Origin: Prevotellaceae bacterium MN60
Lineage (GTDB): Bacteria; Bacteroidota; Bacteroidia; Bacteroidales; Bacteroidaceae
Assembly (NCBI GenBank): GCA_900199555.1
Contig: FZQZ01000007.1
Span: 1-64,000 of the forward strand
Direction of reading: 5' to 3'
Length of the DNA: 64,000 nt
Within the stretch, counting starts at the first letter, position 1. The number at the start of each line of letters is the position of its first letter. The translations under genes and the position numbers were made by a program. Positions 1-8,189 of this stretch are shown here, one piece after another. The notes beneath the pieces are model-generated. The model was not told where the DNA came from, ran no database searches, and saw nothing but the letters and a program-made list of their open reading frames with translations.

Positions 1-165
1 AATTAATTATTCTATTTATCATAATGTGATAAGACTACCCGTCTTCTCCCGCGCTTGAGGTGGTGGAGGGTGCTTATTGCAACATTGCAACGCAACGCAA
101 CGCCACACTCATACCTTTAGGTGTGAGAACGCTGCAACGCACATCGTAACAAACCATCCACTTTT
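1..165. other. Non-coding stretch with GCAAC repeats and a hairpin
   Basis: No credible gene is seen before the M23 gene. Positions 78-106 contain five closely spaced GCAAC words, and another GCAACGC lies at 134-140. Between them a hairpin pairs CTCATACC (108-115) with GGTGTGAG (120-127) across a TTTA loop, with one T-G pair. A 66-aa reading frame over 74-274 on the minus strand only reads through these repeats and is not accepted as a gene. Confidence 0.5.
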
Positions 166-331
166 CCGTAATATATGATGCCCTTTGCCGTAATACACGC
201 ACGAGATTACAGTAATACGCGATAATATATGCGGTAATCAGTCTGATATGCAAGCAAGACAGGCTAATACGCATAGTATATCAGTCTGATATGCGAACCA
301 AGATAGCCTGATATGCGAACAAGATAGCCTG
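166..331. repeat. Phased 21-22 bp degenerate array
   Basis: Units begin at 166, 188, 210 and 232 (words CCGTAATATATG, CCGTAATACACG, CAGTAATACGCG, CGGTAATCAG), exactly 22 bp apart. The phase continues with a CAGTCTGATATG-type word at 239, 260, 282, 304 and 325, spaced 21-22 bp. The unit sequence drifts from GTAATAYRYG to CTGATATGCG while the spacing holds. The array ends about 60 bp beyond the stop codon of the M23 gene, which is read on the other strand. There are no unique spacers and no cas genes. Confidence 0.75.
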
Positions 332-394
332 AAAAAAGAAAAACAGCTGACACGAAATCTTCGCATCAGCTGCTTTCAAAGTATGTGTTAGTTA

Positions 395-1330
395 TTAATT
401 GTATTTCAAAATCTGTCCTGGCTGCAGACGTGAGGTCTTCTTCAGGTGGTTCAGCTTCATGATAGCATCTACGGATGTACCACGCTTGCGAGCGATAGAG
501 TAGAGGGTTTCGCCCTTCTTTACCTTGTGGAAGCGTGACTCCTGAGCGTAGTTGGCTACAGGTGCTGCATTGGCCATCTCGATATCGTCGTCGCCACTGC
601 TTAAACCAGAGTTGTTCACACCACGCAGACGATTGGCTACAGCAGATTCGCGCTGGTAGCTGTCCTTATGGAACATGTAGTAGTCGTCTACAACATCCTG
701 ATTACGGAAGTCGAACATCAGGGCTGGATTGAGGGCTACACCACAAAGGCGTGTCTCGAAGTGAAGGTGTGAACCAGTGCTACGACCAGTATTACCACCC
801 AGTCCGATAGGATCGCCTGCACGAACCTCCTGGTCTTCTGTTACCAGCTGCTTTGACATGTGGCCGTAGATAGTCTCCAAACCATTGTGGTGGCGGATAA
901 CTACATACTTACCATAACCGCGAGCCTCGTAGCGCACGATACGTACCTTACCTGAGAAGGCTGCACGGATGGTGTCGCCAATATATACCTTGATATCAAG
1001 TCCTTTGTGCTGACGTCCCCAACGTGCACCAAAATTACTGGTGAGTACACGACTGGTAGTAGGCATGCAGAAGTCTTTCAGCGAGATGCGGAAAGAGTCT
1101 GGCAGTGCAGTCTCATGATGTGCATACTTATTGCTCCAATCCTCATAAAGGTCTTCGGCTGGAGATTCAAAATTCTCTGTAAATATCAGTCTCTGCAGCG
1201 CTACGCTGTCGACTGCTTTCATTTTACGGTCTACTGGTGCCTGACGAGCCAACAAGTCCTGTCCTTTCATAGGGAGAGCACATATTGTTGTTATCGCCAG
1301 TATTGTAAAAATCTTAATTTTCTTAATCAT
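395..1330 (-). CDS. M23 family metallopeptidase with LysM domain
   Basis: Secreted cell-wall hydrolase of 311 residues. The ATG at 1330 is chosen because it opens a clean signal peptide (MIKKIKIFTILAITTICA); the reading frame runs 12 codons further upstream without a better start. The peptidase M23 domain lies around residues 85-200. Its zinc ligands are visible as HKGLD and HLHFE, with the usual GHM and GNTG segments between. A LysM domain (KKGETLYSIA to LQPGQILKY) forms the last 45 residues and should bind peptidoglycan. The layout is typical of Bacteroidetes endopeptidases that process peptidoglycan cross-links in the periplasm. It stands alone, with its own -7 box at 1385-1392. Confidence 0.93.
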   Translation of the reverse strand: MIKKIKIFTILAITTICALPMKGQDLLARQAPVDRKMKAVDSVALQRLIFTENFESPAEDLYEDWSNKYAHHETALPDSFRISLKDFCMPTTSRVLTSNFGARWGRQHKGLDIKVYIGDTIRAAFSGKVRIVRYEARGYGKYVVIRHHNGLETIYGHMSKQLVTEDQEVRAGDPIGLGGNTGRSTGSHLHFETRLCGVALNPALMFDFRNQDVVDDYYMFHKDSYQRESAVANRLRGVNNSGLSSGDDDIEMANAAPVANYAQESRFHKVKKGETLYSIARKRGTSVDAIMKLNHLKKTSRLQPGQILKYN

Positions 1331-1384
1331 AAATTGTTTTGGTTTATATACTGAAAACCGTTCCATTCAATCAATAGAACGGTG

Positions 1385-1392
1385 CAAAGGTA
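1385..1392 (-). promoter_or_regulatory. -7 box TACCTTTG for the M23 gene
   Basis: CAAAGGTA on the plus strand reads TACCTTTG toward the gene, giving a leader of about 50 nt. CCGTTC and GAACGG (1361-1381) can pair at the start of the transcript. Confidence 0.6.
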
Positions 1393-1524
1393 GTAAATAT
1401 TGTTTAATAATGTACTATTTATGCACTCGGTTTAAGGTAGTTTTGGGTATTTTAACATTTTAAGAAGTGCTGAATTTCAATAATTTGCGCTCAAAATAGT
1501 GCCCTTTTTTACATCCAAAAATAA

Positions 1525-1566
1525 GAAACGACATTCGAATTTCTTATGAAAAACGAATGCCGTTTC
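1525..1566 (-). terminator. Hairpin downstream of the peroxide-defence operon
   Basis: GAAACGACATTCG (1525-1537) pairs with CGAATGCCGTTTC (1554-1566) with one mismatch and a 16-nt loop. It lies about 70 bp past the stop of the last operon gene. The rest of 1393-1633 is AT-rich; no gene is seen in it. Confidence 0.45.
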
Positions 1567-1633
1567 GCGTACTATTCCCAACATGTGGGAGTGAGTCATT
1601 TAATACTATAAACAGTAGATGATTGCTGTGTCA

Positions 1634-1816
1634 TCATAGCTTATTAAAATGATATTTCTCGCGTAAAGCCTGCTGCTGGTCGGCAGGGAGAGAGGTGAAA
1701 TAGGCTTTCCAGCCCGGACAGAAATTGATATGCCAACGCCAGAAGCGTCCCATCAGAGATTTTGGCTTTTTGTCGTAGTTAGCTCTCAGCTTGCAATTTT
1801 CACATTGATGTGCCAT
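1634..1816 (-). CDS. Small Cys-containing conserved hypothetical protein (60 aa)
   Basis: Sixty-residue soluble protein beginning MAHQCENCKLRANYDKKP. It has a CxxC pair at residues 5 and 8 and a third cysteine in FCPGW near residue 33, which could hold a metal or respond to redox state. The sequence is rich in Trp and Lys and has no membrane segment. It starts 4 nt after the stop of the OhrR-type regulator and is therefore the third gene of the peroxide-defence operon. I recall similar short proteins in other Bacteroidales but know no assigned function. Linkage to gpx and ohrR suggests a role in thiol stress; that is inference. Confidence 0.7.
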   Translation of the reverse strand: MAHQCENCKLRANYDKKPKSLMGRFWRWHINFCPGWKAYFTSLPADQQQALREKYHFNKL

Positions 1817-1820
1817 CGTA

Positions 1821-2264
1821 TTACTTTTTTAATGTTTCAATTAGTGCGTCAAGTTCGTGTGCCAGACGCTGATAGTCTTCACTCTTCATCGGACAGGCAG
1901 ATAGTTGTTCGCCCATACCTGCAGGAATCTTGGCATACGCCTCTTCCTCCAGTGCCTTGCCTTTTGCAGTAAGACTGACAATTTGCTGACGCTTGTCTTG
2001 CTTGCCCTTCTTACGACTAACGATACCCAACTTCTCCATGCGTTGTAGTAGGGGAGTAACGGTGTTGGTCTCCAGATACAGTCGATGGGCAATATCATTG
2101 ACAGGCTGTTCGTCTTTCTCCCACAATACCATCAGTACGAGATATTGCGGATAGGTGATGCCCAGTGCTGTCAGCATTGGCGTATAAGCCTGTGTAACCA
2201 GTCGTGCTGCCGTATAGAGGCGGAAGCAAATCTGATTGTCAAGTTGTAATTCAGTGTGAGCCAT
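1821..2264 (-). CDS. ohrR: MarR family regulator, OhrR type
   Basis: 147-residue winged-helix repressor. The N-terminus NQICFRLYTAARLVTQAY matches the OhrR subgroup, where the single reactive cysteine (here Cys13) is oxidised by organic hydroperoxide and the protein leaves DNA. The recognition region NTVTPLLQRMEKLGIVSRKK, followed by KRQQIVSLTAKG (wing), is typical of MarR proteins. It sits 19 nt downstream of a glutathione peroxidase and 4 nt upstream of a small Cys protein. It probably represses this operon through the ATCGCnnnCGAT repeats around the gpx promoter (2848-2859 and 2894-2905). A general MarR role is the alternative, but the Cys position favours OhrR. Confidence 0.88.
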   Translation of the reverse strand: MAHTELQLDNQICFRLYTAARLVTQAYTPMLTALGITYPQYLVLMVLWEKDEQPVNDIAHRLYLETNTVTPLLQRMEKLGIVSRKKGKQDKRQQIVSLTAKGKALEEEAYAKIPAGMGEQLSACPMKSEDYQRLAHELDALIETLKK

Positions 2265-2283
2265 TTTTGTTTTACTCTATACA

Positions 2284-2829
2284 TTATCCAAGCATAGCCT
2301 CTACGTCCTTCTCAAAGTCTTTAGGCTCTGTAGTAGGAGCATAGCGCTTGATAGTCTCACCATCCTTTGAGATAAGGAATTTGGTGAAGTTCCACTTGAT
2401 GTCGCTATCCTTCTCTACGCTCTTGCTGATAGCCTTGAAAAGCGTCTTGGCTGCTTTAGCTTTTAATCCATGATATTCCTCGGAGGGAGCCTGTGCCTTC
2501 AGATACTCAAAGATTGGTTCTGCAGCAGGTCCGTTTACATCGGTTTTCTTCATAATCTGGAATGTTACACCATAGTTCAGTTGGCAGAACTCCTCTATCT
2601 GTCCGTCAGAGCCAGGATCTTGTTCCTTAAACTGGTTGCAGGGGAAACCGATAATAACTAATCCTTGGTCCTTATACTTCTGGTTTAGTTCCTCCAGTCC
2701 TGCAAACTGAGGGGTAAATCCACACTTACTAGCTGTATTGACAATCAGCAGCACTTTGCCTTCAAATTGTGAGAAATCAATCTCCTTACCTTTGCTCGTA
2801 AGAGCCTTGAAATCATAAATCTTTGCCAT
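2284..2829 (-). CDS. Glutathione peroxidase family protein (thiol peroxidase)
   Basis: 181-residue thioredoxin-fold peroxidase that reduces hydroperoxides, in bacteria usually with thioredoxin as donor. The peroxidatic cysteine is Cys36 in NTASKCGFTPQ. The conserved Gln-containing region follows, then GFPCNQF (second Cys near residue 70) and WNFTKFLI, which supplies the Trp-Asn of the catalytic tetrad. There is no signal peptide, so it acts in the cytoplasm. It is the first gene of a three-gene operon with an OhrR-type repressor, which fits induction by peroxide. Gene names used for such proteins vary (gpx, btuE, bsaA), so no symbol is given. Confidence 0.93.
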   Translation of the reverse strand: MAKIYDFKALTSKGKEIDFSQFEGKVLLIVNTASKCGFTPQFAGLEELNQKYKDQGLVIIGFPCNQFKEQDPGSDGQIEEFCQLNYGVTFQIMKKTDVNGPAAEPIFEYLKAQAPSEEYHGLKAKAAKTLFKAISKSVEKDSDIKWNFTKFLISKDGETIKRYAPTTEPKDFEKDVEAMLG

Positions 2830-2847
2830 AACTTTATTCTATATTAT

Positions 2848-2905
2848 ATCGTTTGCGATGTTTCTGGGTGCAAAGATATGGATTATCATTTATATCGCAA
2901 GCGAT
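2848..2905 (-). promoter_or_regulatory. gpx-ohrR promoter with paired candidate operators
   Basis: The -7 box TATCTTTG lies on the minus strand at 2871-2878. A TTG at 2898-2900, 19 bp upstream, is the likely -33 element. That TTG is the centre of the near-palindrome ATCGCAAGCGAT (2894-2905). A second copy, ATCGTTTGCGAT (2848-2859), lies in the leader. Two half sites, TGCGATA (2908-2914) and TGCGATA (2944-2950), lie upstream. This is a plausible binding region for the OhrR-type repressor; the assignment is inference. Confidence 0.55.
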
Positions 2906-2953
2906 TTATGCGATAATTTAAGTATGTTTAACAAAAAGTCGTGTGCGATATAG

Positions 2954-5053
2954 TTAGGAAATAGCGCCCCAATTGATGTTGGTTTTACGCAATTCTCGCA
3001 GTCTACGCCATAGTATGGCATAGCGCTCAGAAGTGCAGTCTGGGTCTTCTTCTATAATCTGCTGTGCTTCTTCGCGAGCCATTTGTACCAGTTGGCCATC
3101 ACGAGCGATGTCGGCTATCTTCAGGTCGAAGGCCATACCACTCTGTTGGGTGCCCTCTAGGTCGCCAGGTCCACGCAGTTTCAGGTCGGCTTCAGCAATA
3201 CGGAATCCATCGTTGGTTTCACACATAATATCAATGCGCTTGCGTGTATCGGCAGAGAGTTCGTAACAAGTAACGAGGATGCAGTAGCTCTGGTCGGCAC
3301 CACGACCTACACGTCCTCTAAGCTGATGAAGCTGTGAGAGTCCGAAGCGCTGAGCTTCAAGGATAACCATGACCGATGCATTGGGCACATTGACACCTAC
3401 CTCGATAACAGTAGTTGCCACCAATATCTGTGTCTCACCACTGACAAACTTCTGCATCTCGGCCTCTTTTTCGGCAGGTTTCATCTTGCCATGAACCTTG
3501 CTGAGTCGGAATTCGGGGAATACCTGAGTTAACACCTCAAAGCCGTCTTCCAAGTTTTTGAGGTCAATCTTCTCGCTCTCCTCTATCAATGGGAATACGA
3601 TATATACCTGTCTTCCTTGGCGTATCTGGTTGCGTATGCTATCATAAAGTGAGGGCAAAGAGCGATCGAATACGTGTTGGGTGACTACAGGCTTGCGACC
3701 AGGGGGCAGTTCGTCGATAATGCTGACATCAAGGTCGCCATAAAGTGTCATAGCCAATGTGCGAGGAATAGGTGTTGCAGTCATCACCAATACGTGAGGT
3801 GGATTCTGACTCTTGCTCCACAACTTGGCACGCTGAGCTACACCAAAGCGATGTTGCTCATCAACCACCACAAAGCCCAGACGAGCAAACTGCACCGTAT
3901 CTTCTATCACCGCATGGGTGCCAACAAGTATCTGTACGGTACCATCCAGCAGTCCGTCGAGCACCTCTTGGCGTTTCTTACCTTTTACCATACCCGTGAG
4001 CAGTGCCACGCGTATATTCATGCCTTTTAGGAAGTCCATGATGGTTTTAAGGTGCTGCTCTGCCAATATCTCCGTAGGAGCCATGATGCACGCCTGATAG
4101 CCATTGTCGAGAGCGATAAGCATCGACATCAGTGCTACTAAGGTCTTACCAGAACCTACATCGCCTTGCAGCAAACGATTCATCTGTCGACCACTGCCCA
4201 TATCCTTACGTATCTCCTTGATAACACGCTTCTGTGCCTCAGTGAGAGGGAAGGGCAGATTGTCGTGATAGAAACCATTAAAGTTGTCGCCAACCTTGCT
4301 GAAGACATAGCCTCGATACTTGCGACGCTGGTCACTGGCATATCTTACAATGTTCAACTGAACAAAGAACAGTTCTTCAAATTTAAGGCGCATACGAGCA
4401 CGCTCTAGCTCCTTGGCATTCTGCGGATAGTGTATCTTGCGCAATGCTTCGTCGCGCGACATCAGGCATAGCTTATCCGTCATAAAAGGAGGAAGCGTCT
4501 CAGGCAGTGGTGTCTTTAATACGTCGAGAAGTGACTTGACAAGACGTTCGATAGAACGAGAGTTCAGCCCCATCTTCTTCATCTTCTCCGATGTATTATA
4601 GTAGGGCTGCATGCCCATTGTCGATAACTCCAGTTTATCGGCAGCATCCATATCGGGATGGGTTACATTGATGCGACCATTATACACATTAGGTCGTCCG
4701 AAAACAATATACTCCTTGCCGATGGTATAGTTCTGCTTGGCATATTTACCACCATTAAACCAGGTGAGATCCATCACGCGACCACTGCCATCAGTGAAAT
4801 GTGCCACTACACGCTCCTTGCGAGCACTCATCTTAAAGGTCTCAAAGCTGAGGATATGTCCTTTTACCTGTACAAAAGGCATATCGCCAGTGAGTTCGTG
4901 AATGCTATAGAGTCGACTACGGTCAACATGTTTATAAGGAAAATACTCCAACAAGTCGCCAAAGGTGTTGATGCCTAACTCTTCGCTGAGCATCTTCCGA
5001 CGGTTGGGTCCTACACCGGCGAGATATTGTATGTCTTGTTCGAGTATATTCAA
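2954..5053 (-). CDS. recG: ATP-dependent DNA helicase RecG
   Basis: 699-residue helicase that reverses stalled forks and branch-migrates Holliday junctions. An N-terminal wedge/OB domain starts [12 protein letters not shown]. The helicase core carries GDVGSGKT (Walker A, near residue 295), VVDEQHRFG (motif II DExH), [10 protein letters not shown] (motif III), [13 protein letters not shown] (motif V) and QLRGRVGRG (motif VI). Length is normal for the family. The start is a TTG at 5053 inside the sequence TTGA, which also holds the TGA stop of ispD; a stop codon lies nine codons upstream and no ATG intervenes, so translational coupling to ispD is likely. Confidence 0.96.
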   Translation of the reverse strand: MNILEQDIQYLAGVGPNRRKMLSEELGINTFGDLLEYFPYKHVDRSRLYSIHELTGDMPFVQVKGHILSFETFKMSARKERVVAHFTDGSGRVMDLTWFNGGKYAKQNYTIGKEYIVFGRPNVYNGRINVTHPDMDAADKLELSTMGMQPYYNTSEKMKKMGLNSRSIERLVKSLLDVLKTPLPETLPPFMTDKLCLMSRDEALRKIHYPQNAKELERARMRLKFEELFFVQLNIVRYASDQRRKYRGYVFSKVGDNFNGFYHDNLPFPLTEAQKRVIKEIRKDMGSGRQMNRLLQGDVGSGKTLVALMSMLIALDNGYQACIMAPTEILAEQHLKTIMDFLKGMNIRVALLTGMVKGKKRQEVLDGLLDGTVQILVGTHAVIEDTVQFARLGFVVVDEQHRFGVAQRAKLWSKSQNPPHVLVMTATPIPRTLAMTLYGDLDVSIIDELPPGRKPVVTQHVFDRSLPSLYDSIRNQIRQGRQVYIVFPLIEESEKIDLKNLEDGFEVLTQVFPEFRLSKVHGKMKPAEKEAEMQKFVSGETQILVATTVIEVGVNVPNASVMVILEAQRFGLSQLHQLRGRVGRGADQSYCILVTCYELSADTRKRIDIMCETNDGFRIAEADLKLRGPGDLEGTQQSGMAFDLKIADIARDGQLVQMAREEAQQIIEEDPDCTSERYAILWRRLRELRKTNINWGAIS

Positions 5054-5718
5054 TGTTGTTGGTAATTGATAATAGCTTCAGCTACTACGATGTCGTAAGG
5101 GGTGGTAATCTTGATATTCTCACGATTGCCTTCAACGAGGGTGTTCTCAAAGCCGAATGCTTCTACTACAGAGGCATCGTCGGTGAAGCCTTCGTTATAG
5201 GGCTGACGATTAGCTGCCTTAAGCAGCTGTATATCGAAACACTGAGGGGTCTGTACCAAGCGATATTCGTTGCGTGGCTTTGTTCCGTCAGTAATATGGC
5301 GGAGTGTCTCTACCACAGGAACAACGGGGATAACGGCTTTCTTTTCGCGAGCAGTTTCGTAGCAATTCTTGATAACTTCAATGCTGGGGAAGGGGCGCAC
5401 ACCATCGTGCACACCTACCACACCCTGTGCATCATCAGGAATCAATGCCAGACCATGCTGTACGCTATGGAAGCGAGTCTCGCCACCATTCGTCAACATA
5501 TAATCTACATCGAAGGCATACTCTTTGCAGAGCTGCTTCCAATAGTCTTGTTGAGCCTCAGGTAATACAAGGATAATCTGCAGGTTGTTAGAATACGCTC
5601 GGAAGCGTTCTATGGTGCGCATCAATACTGGTTTTCCACCAATCGGTAGAAACTGTTTGGGAATATCGCCTCCCATGCGCAGGCCTTTACCTCCTGCTAC
5701 GATAATGATATAATCCAC
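5050..5718 (-). CDS. ispD: 2-C-methyl-D-erythritol 4-phosphate cytidylyltransferase
   Basis: Third step of the MEP isoprenoid pathway: joins CTP and methylerythritol 4-phosphate. 222 residues, normal length. The nucleotide-binding loop reads [17 protein letters not shown] at residues 7-23, and [10 protein letters not shown] carries the metal-binding aspartate. [11 protein letters not shown] and [14 protein letters not shown] near the C-terminus are also family-specific. The start is GTG. It begins 25 nt after the DJ-1 gene and overlaps recG by 4 nt, so it belongs to the pdxJ-DJ1-ispD-recG transcription unit. Confidence 0.96.
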   Translation of the reverse strand: MDYIIIVAGGKGLRMGGDIPKQFLPIGGKPVLMRTIERFRAYSNNLQIILVLPEAQQDYWKQLCKEYAFDVDYMLTNGGETRFHSVQHGLALIPDDAQGVVGVHDGVRPFPSIEVIKNCYETAREKKAVIPVVPVVETLRHITDGTKPRNEYRLVQTPQCFDIQLLKAANRQPYNEGFTDDASVVEAFGFENTLVEGNRENIKITTPYDIVVAEAIINYQQH

Positions 5719-5743
5719 GTCAGCCTTTTTCTTTTTTACTCTT

Positions 5744-6316
5744 TTACTTTCCCATCAGATGCTTGAATCGCATACCCTCAGCAATCTGGTCGGAAGTCTT
5801 CTTATCTACCAATTGTGACAACAGTTCATAGGCGAAGGGGAATGCTGCAGCAGGACCTTCACCAGTAGTCACATTGCCATCCACCGTGAAGAGGTCGCCA
5901 GTATAGGTGGCACCAGCTTCGGCAAGAGGCTGCTCCATACCGGGATAACAAGTAGCACGCTTGCCATCGAGAATGCCTAATGGTGCGAGAACTACTGCTG
6001 GTGCTGCACAGATGGCAGCAATCTTCTTACCAGCGGCAAAGTGGTCGACCAGAGCTTTGCATAGTCCTTTATGAGCAAAGAGATTGCTAGAGCCAGGCAT
6101 ACCACCAGGCAGGAAGAGCAGGTCGGCATCCGTAAAGTCGCATTGTTCAAACATGACATCAGCCTCGATGTTTACACCATGAGCAGACTGTGCCAAGGGA
6201 AAGTCGGTAATGCTTACTGTTACTACCTCTACACCACCACGGCGCAGCACATCAATAGGAATAAGCGCCTCGATCTCTTCGAAGCCGTCAGCTAAGAATA
6301 CATATACTTTCTTCAT
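5744..6316 (-). CDS. DJ-1/PfpI family protein
   Basis: 190-residue flavodoxin-like protein of the DJ-1/YajL group. The nucleophilic cysteine lies in [11 protein letters not shown] (Cys104), and the glutamate that tunes it is in [12 protein letters not shown] (residues 15-16). [11 protein letters not shown] forms the oxyanion-side loop. Family members are reported as chaperones, glyoxalases or protein deglycases, so the exact substrate is not fixed by sequence. It is cytoplasmic, with no signal peptide. It lies between pdxJ and ispD with gaps of about 25 nt on each side. Confidence 0.92.
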   Translation of the reverse strand: MKKVYVFLADGFEEIEALIPIDVLRRGGVEVVTVSITDFPLAQSAHGVNIEADVMFEQCDFTDADLLFLPGGMPGSSNLFAHKGLCKALVDHFAAGKKIAAICAAPAVVLAPLGILDGKRATCYPGMEQPLAEAGATYTGDLFTVDGNVTTGEGPAAAFPFAYELLSQLVDKKTSDQIAEGMRFKHLMGK

Positions 6317-6340
6317 GGGAATGATGGGATTAAATCGGGT

Positions 6341-7057
6341 TTATTTAGTAAGGGCAGCAAGATACTGCTTGATAGTCTCGTGAAGTCCTAAGTAGAGGGC
6401 ATCGCAGATGAGTGCATGACCAATAGATACTTCGTCAGTCCAAGGTATCAGCTGATGATAATAGGCCAGATTCTCTAGTGATAGGTCGTGACCGGCATTC
6501 AGTCCGAGTCCTACCTCCTGAGCTGTCTTTGCAGCAGCTACGAAAGGAGCAATAGCAGCCTCACGATTCTTGGCATAAGCTGATGCATAGGGCTCTGTAT
6601 ATAGTTCCACACGGTCGGCACCACAGGCTTTTGCACCTTCTACCATTCGTGGGTCGGCATCCACAAAGATGCTAGTACGAATGCCTGCATCCTTGAAGGT
6701 TTTACAGATATCCGTTAAGAACGACTTATTCTCTATGGTATTCCAACCATGATTGCTTGTAATCTGGTCGAGACTATCGGGAACGAGCGTAACCTGTGTG
6801 GGAACAACTTCTAACACCAGTTGGGTGAAAGAGTCAATGGGGTTACCCTCAATATTAAATTCTGTGGTAATGATAGGACGGATATCGCGTACATCCTGAT
6901 AGCGAATATGGCGCTCGTCAGGACGAGGATGAACCGTGATGCCTTGGGCTCCGAAAGCCTCTGCATCCTGAGCTACTTTCACTACGTCGGGATTGTTGCC
7001 TCCTCTGGCGTTTCGTATCGTAGCTACCTTATTGATATTTACGCTTAGTTTTGTCAT
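6341..7057 (-). CDS. pdxJ: Pyridoxine 5'-phosphate synthase
   Basis: Condenses 1-deoxy-D-xylulose 5-phosphate with aminoacetone 3-phosphate in the DXP-dependent route to vitamin B6. 238 residues from the ATG at 7057; an upstream TTG two codons earlier is less likely. Diagnostic segments are [17 protein letters not shown] at the N-terminus, [11 protein letters not shown] (phosphate and catalytic residues), LVPDS, VELYTE and [10 protein letters not shown]. It is the first gene of a four-gene minus-strand unit, divergent from nadK, with TATCTTTG boxes at 7080-7087 and 7162-7169. Confidence 0.96.
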   Translation of the reverse strand: MTKLSVNINKVATIRNARGGNNPDVVKVAQDAEAFGAQGITVHPRPDERHIRYQDVRDIRPIITTEFNIEGNPIDSFTQLVLEVVPTQVTLVPDSLDQITSNHGWNTIENKSFLTDICKTFKDAGIRTSIFVDADPRMVEGAKACGADRVELYTEPYASAYAKNREAAIAPFVAAAKTAQEVGLGLNAGHDLSLENLAYYHQLIPWTDEVSIGHALICDALYLGLHETIKQYLAALTK

Positions 7058-7079
7058 TGTCAAATGGTTTTGTTTTGTG

Positions 7080-7087
7080 CAAAGATA
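7080..7087 (-). promoter_or_regulatory. -7 box TATCTTTG for pdxJ-ispD-recG
   Basis: CAAAGATA on the plus strand, 23 bp upstream of the pdxJ ATG. A second identical box at 7162-7169 could be an alternative start giving a leader of about 100 nt. Confidence 0.6.
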
Positions 7088-7266
7088 CGAAAAAGTCGAG
7101 AGCAGGACAAAAGATTCTCATCTTTTTTATGTCGAGACGAAGTATCTTCGCGAATTTATCGCAAAGATAGTAAAAATAAGGGTTGGTTTATACGGAATAA
7201 CATAGAATTTATGATGCCTTAACAAAAAAAACCACGTAATCCGTATAATCCGTACCAAAAAAATTG

Positions 7267-7274
7267 TAACTTTG
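7267..7274 (+). promoter_or_regulatory. -7 box TAACTTTG for nadK
   Basis: Perfect TAnnTTTG followed by C, 18 bp upstream of the nadK start. No clear TTTG is seen at the -33 distance. Confidence 0.6.
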
Positions 7275-7291
7275 CGCCAAATAAACAATAG

Positions 7292-8185
7292 ATGCTTATG
7301 GCCTCACGCAAATTAAGGTTCGCTATTTTTGGTAATACCTATCAGCCCAAGAAGTCGGAATCATTCCAGAAACTGCTGGCATGTCTGATGTCGCGACGAG
7401 CAGAAGTGCTCATCGAACGGGAGTTCTATACCTTCTTAACTGAAGGACAGCAACTGCCTGTAGAGGGTGTGAAAGTATTTGAACACTCTGACTTCTATGC
7501 CGACTTTGTCGTATCGATGGGTGGTGATGGTACTTTCTTGCGAGCTGCTAGCATGGTGGGAAGCAAGAATATTCCTATACTGGGAGTGAATACCGGACGA
7601 TTGGGATTCCTTGCAGATGTCAATCCACTGGAGATAGAGCATACAATCAATGCACTTTACGAAGGTGACTATGCTATTGATACGCGTTCGGTTATCCGTG
7701 TTGAGTCTGACGACCAATCACTGACGGGCTACAACTATGCCCTGAATGATGTGGCTATCCTGAAGCGCGATAATGCTTCGATGATATCTATTCACATGAC
7801 CATCAATGGTGACTATGTAACCACCTATCAGGCGGATGGACTGATTATCAGTACGCCAACGGGTTCAACAGCCTATTCTTTGTCTAATGGTGGCCCTATC
7901 ATTGTACCAGGAACGCATGTATTTTCGTTGACAGCTGTTGCTCCACATTCGCTCAATGTGCGTCCTATTGTGCTTTCTGAAGAAAGTGAGATACATCTTA
8001 CGGTAGAAAGTCGCACACATAACTATCTGGTGGCGCTTGACGGACGTTCGGAGAAGTTATCTGACAGCACTCGTCTGACTATTCGCAAGGCACCTTATCG
8101 TGTGAATGTTATCAAACGAGCAGGTACAAAATATTTCCACACCTTGCGTGAGAAGATGATGTGGGGAGCAGACCCTCGTCAGTAG
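7292..8185 (+). CDS. nadK: NAD kinase
   Basis: Phosphorylates NAD to NADP with ATP or polyphosphate. About 297 residues, normal length. The GGDGT motif appears in VVSMGGDGTFLRAA near residue 77. NTGRLGFLAD and ADGLIISTPTGSTAYSLSNGGP (NAD-binding and catalytic region, 185-205) follow, then the C-terminal LDGR loop. An alternative ATG lies two codons downstream at 7298; the leader is short either way. It is divergent from pdxJ and tail-to-tail with the histidine kinase, with only 4 bp between stop codons. Confidence 0.95.
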   Translation: MLMASRKLRFAIFGNTYQPKKSESFQKLLACLMSRRAEVLIEREFYTFLTEGQQLPVEGVKVFEHSDFYADFVVSMGGDGTFLRAASMVGSKNIPILGVNTGRLGFLADVNPLEIEHTINALYEGDYAIDTRSVIRVESDDQSLTGYNYALNDVAILKRDNASMISIHMTINGDYVTTYQADGLIISTPTGSTAYSLSNGGPIIVPGTHVFSLTAVAPHSLNVRPIVLSEESEIHLTVESRTHNYLVALDGRSEKLSDSTRLTIRKAPYRVNVIKRAGTKYFHTLREKMMWGADPRQ

Positions 8186-8189
8186 TTAT

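Noticed and set aside
166..331. CRISPR array
   Set aside because: Units are 21-22 bp head to tail with no spacers, the repeat itself drifts, and no cas gene is in the window. The same holds for the other phased arrays.
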